NCBI GenBank assembly: GCA_913043005.1
Contig: CAJWKU010000002.1
Coordinates: 82,149 to 146,148, forward strand
From: an uncultured Cryomorphaceae bacterium
Lineage (GTDB): Bacteria; Bacteroidota; Bacteroidia; Flavobacteriales; Schleiferiaceae
Length of the DNA stretch: 64,000 nucleotides
Direction of reading: 5' to 3'
Shown: piece after piece, positions 1 through 8,246 of the stretch
How positions within the stretch are numbered: the stretch's first letter is position 1
Layout: each line of letters begins with the position of its first letter
The notes under the pieces: model-generated
Told to the model about the DNA's origin: nothing
What the model saw: the letters and a program-made list of their open reading frames with translations, nothing else
The model's database searches: none
Program-made: the position numbers and the translations under genes

Positions 1-691
1 TCATTTTATAGATCTACTATTAGCCCTGGATAAAATTGAAAATCTAGACCGAATTCGAATATCATCCATAGAACCTAATTTACTGACAAATCAAATTATT
101 GATTTTATTTCAACAAGTGAAAAATTTGTTCCTCATCTCCATATTCCTTTGCAAAGTGGAAATAATGAAATATTAGGAAAAATGAAAAGGCGTTATAAAC
201 GAGAACTTTACCTGGAGCGAGTCAATAGAATAAAAAAAGTAATGCCTGATGCCTGTATTGGGGTAGATATGATTGTTGGCTTCCCAGGAGAATCGGAAGA
301 ACACTTTTTAGACTCCTATAAATTTGTAAAAGATTTACCAATAAGTTATCTGCACGTATTCACATATTCTGAGAGACCAGGTACAGAGGCAGTAGACTTA
401 AGTCACCCTATTCCAAAGATTGAACGAAAAGCGAGAAACCATCGGTTAAGACTCTTAAGTGCTCAAAAGACAAAGTTTTTTGCTGATTCGCATATTGATA
501 GCATGAGAAGAGTACTTTGGGAAGATTCCGATAGAGGTGGCCGTATGCAAGGCTACACTGAAAATTATATCCGTGTCTCAGCTCCTTTCAATTTGAAAAA
601 AGTAGGTACTGTTGAATATGGGATTATTGGTAAAATTCAATCGGACGACTGCTTTGAGTTTAACCATATTCAGGTCACGCAGACGGCATGA
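1..691 (+). CDS. mtaB: tRNA t(6)A37 methylthiotransferase MtaB, C-terminal part (5' end outside window)
   Basis: The reading frame is open from base 2, so the gene enters from the left edge and only its last ~229 codons are here. The fragment covers the second half of a radical SAM barrel: HLHIPLQSGNNEIL, then KMKRRY, then GVDMIVGFPGESEEHF and YLHVFTYSERPGTEA. These runs are typical of the MiaB/MtaB methylthiotransferases and fit MtaB best. MtaB converts t6A37 of ANN-decoding tRNAs to ms2t6A in the cytoplasm. The N-terminal UPF0004 domain and the radical SAM CxxxCxxC lie outside, so MiaB and RimO are excluded only by the look of the C-terminal half. The stop overlaps the next start by four bases (ATGA), implying translational coupling. 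Confidence 0.85.
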   Translation, partial: HFIDLLLALDKIENLDRIRISSIEPNLLTNQIIDFISTSEKFVPHLHIPLQSGNNEILGKMKRRYKRELYLERVNRIKKVMPDACIGVDMIVGFPGESEEHFLDSYKFVKDLPISYLHVFTYSERPGTEAVDLSHPIPKIERKARNHRLRLLSAQKTKFFADSHIDSMRRVLWEDSDRGGRMQGYTENYIRVSAPFNLKKVGTVEYGIIGKIQSDDCFEFNHIQVTQTA

Positions 692-1500
692 TAAAGAATT
701 GGCAAAAAGAAGCTTTGCAATTAATCAAAGATGTTGGTATCTGGATTAATGAAGAAAAATTAAAATTATCTTCGAAACAAATAAAAACTAAAAGTTTAAA
801 TTCTTTCGTTTCTTATGTGGATAAAGAGGCGGAAAAATTATTAATCGAGGGATTAAAAAAAATAATACCTGATTCCGGAGTTATAGCTGAAGAAAGTGGA
901 GGGGTTGAGCTATTAAATGGTTTTAACTGGATTATTGACCCTCTGGATGGCACTACAAACTACATCCATGGCTTGAATCCCTATTCAATATCCGTAGCGT
1001 TAATGCTAGATAATGAAATCATTTGGTCTACAATCCTAGATCTGTCAACATTCAAAATATACATGGCTGAAAAGGGGAAAGGAGCAGTTTGTGACGAAAT
1101 ACCACTTGACATAACTAATGGAAGTAAATTATCAGAAGGAATTATAGGCACTGGCTTTCCATACTATGATTTCTCTAAGGTTAATTCATACTTAAAAGTT
1201 CTTAAAAAATGTTTTGAGAATTCTCGTGGAGTTCGACGATTTGGATCTGCAGCAATTGATTTGTGTCTTGTTGCTGAGGGTAAGTTTGTTGCTTTCTTTG
1301 AATATGGACTTGCTCCATGGGATATTGCTGCAGGCATGCTAATAGTTCGCGAAGCAGGTGGTATTGTTGGTACATTTGACTCTAGAGAAATTTCAGATCG
1401 AAACTTGCTTTTTGCTCGTAATATTGTAGTTGGCAATCCCGCCAGTTTCGCTACACTCGCAAATTGGACCGAGGAATACTTTGAAAAGATAGAATCATGA
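688..1500 (+). CDS. Inositol monophosphatase family protein
   Basis: This 270-residue cytoplasmic protein has all the metal-binding motifs of the Mg2+-dependent inositol monophosphatase/SuhB/CysQ superfamily. They are EES at 68-70, DPLDGTTNYIHG from residue 84 (Asp84 and Asp87), and PWDIAAG near residue 210. The family removes phosphate from inositol-1-phosphate or related sugar and nucleotide phosphates. Length and the DPLDGT/PWD combination suit an IMPase/SuhB-like enzyme better than CysQ, but the substrate cannot be read from sequence. It overlaps mtaB upstream and rfbC downstream by four bases each (ATGA), so it is translated as part of one operon. Confidence 0.88.
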   Translation: MIKNWQKEALQLIKDVGIWINEEKLKLSSKQIKTKSLNSFVSYVDKEAEKLLIEGLKKIIPDSGVIAEESGGVELLNGFNWIIDPLDGTTNYIHGLNPYSISVALMLDNEIIWSTILDLSTFKIYMAEKGKGAVCDEIPLDITNGSKLSEGIIGTGFPYYDFSKVNSYLKVLKKCFENSRGVRRFGSAAIDLCLVAEGKFVAFFEYGLAPWDIAAGMLIVREAGGIVGTFDSREISDRNLLFARNIVVGNPASFATLANWTEEYFEKIES

Positions 1501-2057
1501 AAACTGCAACGAATAAAATTGAGGGTTTAATAATACTTGAACCTAAAGTTCATCAAGATAACCGAGGATATTTTTTTGAAAGTTTTCGTTCAAACATAAT
1601 TACTTTAAATAAATACAAGTTTGTCCAAGAGAACGAAAGTCTTAGCTCAAGGGGGACACTAAGAGGGCTGCATTTTCAATCTCCACCATTTGCACAAACT
1701 AAGCTTGTTAGAGTTGTTTCAGGATCTGTATATGACGTTGCCGTTGATTTAAGAATTGGATCTCCGACATATGGGAATTGGCATGGTGAGGTCCTATCAG
1801 GTGAAAATAAGAGGCAAATGTTAATTCCAGAAGGATTTGCACATGGTTTTATAACCTTGGAAGATGATACTATATTTCAATACAAATGCTCAAATTATTA
1901 TTCTTCGGAAAACGAGGGTGGAATTTCGTATCGCGACAATGAATTAGATATAAATTGGAGCGAAATATCTGGCATTCCAGAAATTGATTTTTTGTTGACT
2001 CAAAAAGATCAAGAATATCCTTTACTAGATGATTTTAACAGTCCTTTCACCTTATAA
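1497..2057 (+). CDS. rfbC: dTDP-4-dehydrorhamnose 3,5-epimerase
   Basis: RfbC/RmlC performs the third step of dTDP-L-rhamnose synthesis, epimerising C3 and C5 of dTDP-4-keto-6-deoxyglucose. The 186-residue length is normal for this cupin. Visible signatures are RGYFFESF (23-30), LRGLHFQ with the presumed catalytic His59, VYDVAVDLR with the partner Asp, and PEGFAHGF. The start overlaps the stop of the phosphatase gene by four bases. The other rhamnose genes are not adjacent, although an RmlD-like reductase sits at 35343-36233. A sugar-nucleotide epimerase next to a lytic transglycosylase fits a cell-envelope operon, but that is inference. Confidence 0.92.
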   Translation: MKTATNKIEGLIILEPKVHQDNRGYFFESFRSNIITLNKYKFVQENESLSSRGTLRGLHFQSPPFAQTKLVRVVSGSVYDVAVDLRIGSPTYGNWHGEVLSGENKRQMLIPEGFAHGFITLEDDTIFQYKCSNYYSSENEGGISYRDNELDINWSEISGIPEIDFLLTQKDQEYPLLDDFNSPFTL

Positions 2058-2061
2058 ACAA

Positions 2062-2988
2062 ATGAAATTTTATAAATCAAAATTCATTGTCGTCTCTCTT
2101 TTTATTGGCGCTTTATTAATTTTTGCAATTCCGGATACCTTCACTCGTGGCGAGAAAATGATGCATCTTTCTACATCTAATCATGTTATGGTCGTTCCTT
2201 TACCTGAAGAAATTAGTCTTGCCGGTGAATCAATGCCAGATAATATAAATTCGAGAGAATCATTAAGTAGGGAAATGCAGGTAAATTCTTTTTGGCATAG
2301 TAATACCCTTCAAATGTTACAAAGAAGCGGTAGGTTTTTCCCGGTAATAGAATTAATTCTGCAAGAAGAAGGAATCCCCAATGACTTCAAATATTTAGCT
2401 GTTATCGAAAGTGGACTATCTCCAGCTCTTTCTCCAGCTGGTGCTGCAGGCTTGTGGCAATTAATGAAAGGTACTGCCATTGATTATGGCCTTGAAGTTA
2501 ATGACCAAATAGATGAGCGGTACCATATTATGAAAGCGACAAGAGCTGCATGCGCATATCTTAAAGATGCGAAAGAGAAATTTGGCTCTTGGACCCTTGC
2601 TGCCGCATCGTATAATATGGGAATGGCTGGATTGCAAAAGCAACTATTTAGGCAAAAAGAATCTAATTACTATGATCTATTGTTAAATGAAGAAACAAAA
2701 CGTTATGTATATAGAATATTAGCTCTTAAATATATTTTTAAAGAACCTAGGGCTTACGGGTTTGATATTCTTCCAAATGATTATTTTCTCCCTTGGGATG
2801 ATCAAATAATAACTATTGATAGTAATATAACTAGTTGGGGAGAGTTTGCACATCTTTACGAATGGTCATATAAAGAATTAAAAATTCATAATCCGTGGTT
2901 AAGAGATTCATATTTAAATAATTCTTTTCAAAAGCAATATGAAATATCTGTTCCCTCCAAAAATCCTAAACTGAAAATAAAAAATTAA
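2062..2988 (+). CDS. Lytic transglycosylase (SLT/MltD type), membrane-anchored
   Basis: The protein has 308 residues from the ATG at 2062. An earlier in-frame start at 2029 exists but would overlap rfbC and put a polar stretch before the signal anchor, so 2062 is preferred. The N-terminus has one hydrophobic segment (about 8-24) that can act as signal or anchor. The transglycosylase domain begins near residue 90. It shows YLAVIESGLSP with catalytic Glu116, then AGAAGLWQLM and the AASYNMG signature. Such enzymes cleave peptidoglycan between MurNAc and GlcNAc, leaving 1,6-anhydro ends. The C-terminal ~60 residues hold no clear LysM domain, unlike classical MltD. uvrA begins 8 bases downstream. 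Confidence 0.87.
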   Translation: MKFYKSKFIVVSLFIGALLIFAIPDTFTRGEKMMHLSTSNHVMVVPLPEEISLAGESMPDNINSRESLSREMQVNSFWHSNTLQMLQRSGRFFPVIELILQEEGIPNDFKYLAVIESGLSPALSPAGAAGLWQLMKGTAIDYGLEVNDQIDERYHIMKATRAACAYLKDAKEKFGSWTLAAASYNMGMAGLQKQLFRQKESNYYDLLLNEETKRYVYRILALKYIFKEPRAYGFDILPNDYFLPWDDQIITIDSNITSWGEFAHLYEWSYKELKIHNPWLRDSYLNNSFQKQYEISVPSKNPKLKIKN

Positions 2989-2996
2989 ATAGGTTT

Positions 2997-5822
2997 ATGA
3001 GTGAGGACATAGTTATTCTCGGAGCAAGAGAACATAATTTACGTAACCTTGACATACGTATTCCACGAAATTCACTTGTCGTGATAACTGGGCTCAGCGG
3101 AAGTGGAAAATCCTCCCTTGCATTTGACACCATTTATTCAGAAGGTCAAAGACGGTATATGGAAACTTTTTCAAGTTATGCCCGTCAATTTTTAGGTACA
3201 ATGGAACGTCCCGATGTAGACTCCATCGAAGGATTAAGTCCAGTCATTGCAATTGAGCAAAAAACAACCAATAGAAATCCTAGGTCTACAGTTGGAACGG
3301 TAACAGAGATTTATGATTTTCTTCGCCTTCTTTTTGCCAGAGTTTCTACCGCATATTCTCTAAATACTGGAGAAGAGATGATCAGTTATACTGATGAGGA
3401 GATATTACAAAAAATATTAAAAAAATATATGGGTAAACGAATAGCTATTCTTGGCCCAGCTATTCGCTCCAGAAAAGGACATTATCGAGAATTATTTGAA
3501 ACATTTGCGAAACAAGGTTATCTCAAAGCACGTGTCGATAATGAATGGATGGATATAGTTAGAAACATGAGACTCGATCGTTATAAGACACATGATATTG
3601 AGATAGTTGTCGATAGGATTGATGTCACGAAAAACATTGAAGACAGATTAAAGAAAAGTATTCTTCTGGCAATGAGAATTGGCAAAGGAAGCATAATTAT
3701 TTCTGATTATGAAAGCTCTAATAGTGTAAACTTTAGTCGAAACTTAATGTGCCCAACAACTGGTATATCATACCTTGAGCCTGAACCAAATTCTTTCAGT
3801 TTTAATTCGCCTAAGGGTGCATGTATTAAGTGTGACGGAATAGGTAGGGTTCAAGTCGTTGACTTATTAAAAGTAATTTCTAATTCTAAAAACTCACTTA
3901 AAAACGGGGCATTAAAACCTCTTGGAGAATATCGAAAATCATGGATATTTCAACAGATGGAATATTTAGGATTGCGATTCAATTTTGACTTAGATACTCC
4001 ATGGGGAAAGATTTCAGCCCAAGGGAAATCGGCAATCTTAAACGGTCATAAAGAAAAATTTCAAATTGAGAATAAAACTATTGGCATCACTAGAAAAATT
4101 AATATCGATTATGAGGGAATAATAAATTTTATTCAAACCCAAAAGCTTGAAAGCAAAAGCAAAAGTTTACAACGCTGGGCAGATGAGTTCATGATTGAAG
4201 AGGTTTGTGATTCTTGCAATGGCGCTAGGCTAAAAAAAGAATCTTTGAATTTTAAAATAGAAAACAAAAGCATTGCGGATTTAACGCAAATAAGTATTGG
4301 GGAATTGCAGCAATGGGCGGAGACCATACTGAGTAAATTAGATGATTCCAAAAAGCGAATTGGATCAGAGATAATCAAAGAACTTAAAGTTCGAATAAAA
4401 TTTCTTACCGATGTCGGACTCCATTATCTTTCCCTAAATCGCAGTTCCCGATCTCTTTCGGGTGGAGAAGCTCAAAGAATAAGACTAGCTACTCAAATAG
4501 GATCTCAATTAGTAAATGTCCTTTATATACTTGACGAACCAAGTATTGGACTTCATCAAAGAGATAACCAAAAATTGATCAATAGTCTCAAGAATTTAAG
4601 AGATATAGGTAATTCAGTTATTGTTGTCGAACACGATGAAGATATGATGAAGTCCGCTGATCATATTATAGATCTTGGTCCAAATGCTGGAATTCATGGT
4701 GGAGAAATAATGGCACAGGGAGATTATCTCACTATATCTAAAAGCAAGAGTTTAACTGGGGAATTCCTGAGGAATGAGTTGAAAATGTCAATTCCAAAAA
4801 GACGAATTGGTAACGGGGAATATATTCAAATAACCGGCGCAAATGGGAATAATCTTAAAAATGTTGACCTAGAAATCCCTCTAGGAGTTTTAACAGTTGT
4901 TACAGGAGTTTCTGGGTCTGGTAAATCTACTCTAATAAATAGCACATTATATCCAGCAATAGCTGGTCCCTTACATGGGCTCCTTAAAGTCCCCGAACCG
5001 CACAAATACTTAAAAGGAATTGAATATATCGATAAAGTTATTGATGTTGATCAAAGTCCTATTGGTAGGACTCCAAGGTCAAATCCAGCAACTTATACAA
5101 ATGTTTTTAATGATATCCGTAAACTGTTTTCAGATATACCTGAAGCAAAAATTCGCGGATACGCACCCGGACGGTTCTCATTTAATGTGAAAGGCGGACG
5201 TTGTGAAACATGTCAAGGGGGAGGAATGAAGACTATTGAAATGAATTTCCTTCCAGATGTTTATGTCCCTTGCGAAACTTGTCAAGGAAAACGATTTAAT
5301 AGAGAAACCCTAGAAATACGTTATAAAGGAAAAAGCATTAGTGATATATTAAGCCTATCTATTTCCGATGCCTATGTATTTTTTGAGTCGATCCCGAAAA
5401 TACATAGAGTTTTAAAAACCTTGACAGACGTTGGTCTTGGTTATATAACACTAGGTCAACCATCGACAACACTAAGTGGTGGCGAAGCTCAACGTATTAA
5501 ACTAGCCACTGAACTCTGTAAAAGAGACACGGGAAAAACATTATATATACTAGATGAACCAACTACAGGGCTTCATTTTGAAGATATACGAATACTCATG
5601 AAAGTTATTAATAAACTAGTGGACAAAGGAAATACAGCAATTATCATAGAGCACAATATAGATGTTATGCTTCAAGGAGATAATATCATTGACTTAGGAC
5701 CTGACGGTGGAGAAGCTGGTGGTAAAATTGTTGCTTCAGGAACTCCGGAAGTTGTCTCTAAAAGTGCTAAAAGTATTACTGCTCCATTCCTAAGAGAATC
5801 GCTAAAAAAAAGTCTTAATTAA
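2997..5822 (+). CDS. uvrA: UvrABC excinuclease subunit A
   Basis: UvrA (941 residues, usual length) recognises damaged DNA in nucleotide excision repair and loads UvrB. Both ABC ATPase halves are complete. The first has Walker A GLSGSGKSS (32-40) and signature LSGGEAQRIRLA, and the second has GVSGSGKST and LSGGEAQRIKLA. Each signature is followed by a Walker B ILDEP. The zinc modules are visible: a first CxxC pair around CIKCDG, the CDSCNG pair, and the large C-terminal CETCQGGG...CETCQG finger with the FNVKGGRCE lead-in. The ATG follows an AT-rich leader with no Shine-Dalgarno sequence. It belongs to the same plus-strand run as the transglycosylase 8 bases upstream. Confidence 0.97.
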   Translation: MSEDIVILGAREHNLRNLDIRIPRNSLVVITGLSGSGKSSLAFDTIYSEGQRRYMETFSSYARQFLGTMERPDVDSIEGLSPVIAIEQKTTNRNPRSTVGTVTEIYDFLRLLFARVSTAYSLNTGEEMISYTDEEILQKILKKYMGKRIAILGPAIRSRKGHYRELFETFAKQGYLKARVDNEWMDIVRNMRLDRYKTHDIEIVVDRIDVTKNIEDRLKKSILLAMRIGKGSIIISDYESSNSVNFSRNLMCPTTGISYLEPEPNSFSFNSPKGACIKCDGIGRVQVVDLLKVISNSKNSLKNGALKPLGEYRKSWIFQQMEYLGLRFNFDLDTPWGKISAQGKSAILNGHKEKFQIENKTIGITRKINIDYEGIINFIQTQKLESKSKSLQRWADEFMIEEVCDSCNGARLKKESLNFKIENKSIADLTQISIGELQQWAETILSKLDDSKKRIGSEIIKELKVRIKFLTDVGLHYLSLNRSSRSLSGGEAQRIRLATQIGSQLVNVLYILDEPSIGLHQRDNQKLINSLKNLRDIGNSVIVVEHDEDMMKSADHIIDLGPNAGIHGGEIMAQGDYLTISKSKSLTGEFLRNELKMSIPKRRIGNGEYIQITGANGNNLKNVDLEIPLGVLTVVTGVSGSGKSTLINSTLYPAIAGPLHGLLKVPEPHKYLKGIEYIDKVIDVDQSPIGRTPRSNPATYTNVFNDIRKLFSDIPEAKIRGYAPGRFSFNVKGGRCETCQGGGMKTIEMNFLPDVYVPCETCQGKRFNRETLEIRYKGKSISDILSLSISDAYVFFESIPKIHRVLKTLTDVGLGYITLGQPSTTLSGGEAQRIKLATELCKRDTGKTLYILDEPTTGLHFEDIRILMKVINKLVDKGNTAIIIEHNIDVMLQGDNIIDLGPDGGEAGGKIVASGTPEVVSKSAKSITAPFLRESLKKSLN

Positions 5823-5902
5823 AGAATTCGTATCTTTTGATTATGTGGTAAGGGCATGAATTCCGAAATTAACTTCACGACACAACCTAAAATAAATCAA
5901 TA

Positions 5903-6586
5903 TTGAAAACTGTAAATTCAAAAACCTGGAATGAAATAAAGACCAATGACTCATGGGCAATATTTAAAATAATGTCTGAATTTGTAGAAGGCTATGAAAG
6001 ACTGTCGCGCATTGGACCATGCGTAAGCATTTTTGGGTCGGCAAGACTAAAAGAAAATCATCAATGGTATTTAAAAGCACAAAATATTGCAGAAAAGTTA
6101 GGTGAACTTGGATATGGTATAATTTCTGGCGGAGGTCCTGGAATTATGGAAGCAGCTAACAGAGGAGCAAAAAAAGTTAATTCACCTTCGGTTGGACTTA
6201 ACATTGAACTAGAACATGAGCAAAGCCCAAATGGCTTTATTGATACTGATAAAAGTGTGGATTTTGATTATTTCTTTGTTCGCAAAGTGATGTTTGTCAA
6301 ATACTCACAAGGCTTTGTTGTAATGCCTGGAGGTTTTGGTACACTTGATGAACTTTTTGAGGCACTCACTCTTATTCAAACAAAAAAAATTGATAAGTTC
6401 CCTGTAGTTTTAGTAGGAAAAGAATATTGGTCTGGATTAATAGATTGGATAACTAATACTTTAATGAAAAACGGACTTATTGGCAATGATGATCTCGGTA
6501 TTTTGAGTATTGTAGACAGCCCAGAAGAGGCTGTTAAAGAAATAAATGATTTCTATGAAAAATACCTTTTAAAACCAAATTTTTGA
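5903..6586 (+). CDS. LOG-family Rossmann-fold protein (TIGR00730 type)
   Basis: A 227-residue cytoplasmic protein with the two LOG hallmarks: GGGPGIMEAANRG (from 76) and PGGFGTLDE (142-150). LOG proteins are nucleoside-5'-monophosphate phosphoribohydrolases. The plant members release cytokinin bases, while the role of most bacterial members is unclear. The start is a TTG at 5903. An in-frame stop at 5888 excludes any earlier start, and the family's TWNEIKTNDSWAIFKIM N-terminus lies before the first internal ATG, so TTG is well supported. It lies 80 bases after uvrA and converges on the next gene with only 7 bases between stops. Confidence 0.88.
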   Translation: MKTVNSKTWNEIKTNDSWAIFKIMSEFVEGYERLSRIGPCVSIFGSARLKENHQWYLKAQNIAEKLGELGYGIISGGGPGIMEAANRGAKKVNSPSVGLNIELEHEQSPNGFIDTDKSVDFDYFFVRKVMFVKYSQGFVVMPGGFGTLDELFEALTLIQTKKIDKFPVVLVGKEYWSGLIDWITNTLMKNGLIGNDDLGILSIVDSPEEAVKEINDFYEKYLLKPNF

Positions 6587-6593
6587 AAGAATA

Positions 6594-8246
6594 TCAAGGG
6601 CGAAATAAGCGAACCGCACCTTCTAAACCATTTTTTAATTTATAATTCAAAATATAGATTGCAGAATTTGGAGGCATAGGAATTGACTTAGTTTCTTCCT
6701 CTAACCAATGATCTGTATATAATTCTTTTCCACTTAAATCCAGAACACGAACTAACATCCCTTGATAATGATCTCCTGCACTGATCAATCTCCAATATTC
6801 ATTTCCATTTAAAATTTTAAATGGAATCTGGTCAAGTTCTTTTAGATGACTTACGGGTGACGCAATTAATGTATCATGTGGATAGATACCTGAACCCAAA
6901 TTCACAATTAATGAATCTGATCCAGATACTCCTCCGGCTAGTGGATTATATTCGTAAATAAGCGTATCATCTGTTTCCATGGGAGAACTATAAATAACAA
7001 TACCATTATCATCAGCAAACAAAGTATCTCCAATATTTTTCCAATAAACAAAATCTTTTCCACTAGCATTACCAAAAACAACATTACCACCACTTATATC
7101 AATATGTCCTAATTGAACATGCAATCTGCTCACTTCAGGATATTCAGGCTCTAAAACAAACAGACCCTCTTGTCTATCTGATACTAAAATCTTACCACTT
7201 GGTAAATATGGATATGCTCCCCAAGCTCCTGAATATCCACCTCCAGAATTTGGAGAAGTATCATAATATCCTGATAATACCGGGAGTTCAGGGAATTCAA
7301 CATCTAAAATATGTAACCCAAAAGTATAATATGATGTTATGAGATTTGTTCCTAGAACGTGAGTATTGTGTGGGACTAAAGAAGTATTGGGTTGAACATT
7401 ATGTCGAAATAATTCATTTACATTATTTAGATCAGAAATATCGAATGAACTTATATATCCATTTGAAAGTTCATCTGTTGCGTAAAGAATATCTCCATCA
7501 TCACTCAACCATGTGTTATGGCAAAAATTTCCTGGTGTCGGCCACGTCCTAATTAATTGAGGATTTGATTTTAACGAGACATTAACTGCAACAACTCCTG
7601 AATATAGAGCTGCCCCATAAATTGTATCATTTCTTGCATAACCATCATGAAAGCTGTGATTATCATAAATTCCTGAAAACGACGGATTCCAAGGATCCGA
7701 GGCTAAATCTAGCATCAAAGCGCCACCAACTCCCACATTAGATCCAAATGCAAATAGAACCCCAGTATCATCAATCCAGAGATTATGAGCACGAACCAAT
7801 GTATCTACTTGTCCATTGCCTCTTGGTATCGGAAGTTTCACAAACTTATACCTACCCGAAGCAAGGCTATCCAAATCGATAATTAATAAACCATCGAAAA
7901 CTGGAACATCGGGAACATCATGAACTATATAGGCATAATGGCCATAAGTTTTAATATCTCTCCAAATAGAGGGAGATCCAGAAAACCAGTAAGAATCTCC
8001 AACTTGACTTGAAGCTGTTATCTCGGCTATTAAAACACCATTATAATTACCAATAAGAGCATATTCCTTTCCGGTCGAAGAATCAGCGTATCCCCAGACA
8101 TCAGAACATAGTCCTCCGGCATTTGTATCTAACCAATCTGAAACAGGATAATGTAATTTACTGATGACATTTAAACTGTCATTATTTGGTTGAGCGGTTA
8201 AGCCAAAAGCAAAACAGATAAAGACTATGGATAGATATTTACTCAT
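6594..8246 (-). CDS. Secreted choice-of-anchor-B protein with probable type IX sorting tail
   Basis: A 550-residue exported protein. The N-terminus ([19 protein letters not shown]) is a signal peptide. The body is a beta-propeller-like region with repeated short blocks, for example YAYIVHDVPD, LLIIDLDSL, HNLWIDDTG, HNTWLSDDG and HNTHVLG. This matches what is called the choice-of-anchor-B domain in marine Bacteroidota. The final ~70 residues (RVLDLSGKELY ... IPMPPNSAIYILNYK) resemble a type A C-terminal sorting domain for type IX secretion, although the ending VRLFRP is unusual. Its ATG shares one base with the parC stop (TGATG), so it looks translationally coupled to parC. The biochemical function is unknown. 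Confidence 0.75.
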   Translation of the reverse strand: MSKYLSIVFICFAFGLTAQPNNDSLNVISKLHYPVSDWLDTNAGGLCSDVWGYADSSTGKEYALIGNYNGVLIAEITASSQVGDSYWFSGSPSIWRDIKTYGHYAYIVHDVPDVPVFDGLLIIDLDSLASGRYKFVKLPIPRGNGQVDTLVRAHNLWIDDTGVLFAFGSNVGVGGALMLDLASDPWNPSFSGIYDNHSFHDGYARNDTIYGAALYSGVVAVNVSLKSNPQLIRTWPTPGNFCHNTWLSDDGDILYATDELSNGYISSFDISDLNNVNELFRHNVQPNTSLVPHNTHVLGTNLITSYYTFGLHILDVEFPELPVLSGYYDTSPNSGGGYSGAWGAYPYLPSGKILVSDRQEGLFVLEPEYPEVSRLHVQLGHIDISGGNVVFGNASGKDFVYWKNIGDTLFADDNGIVIYSSPMETDDTLIYEYNPLAGGVSGSDSLIVNLGSGIYPHDTLIASPVSHLKELDQIPFKILNGNEYWRLISAGDHYQGMLVRVLDLSGKELYTDHWLEEETKSIPMPPNSAIYILNYKLKNGLEGAVRLFRP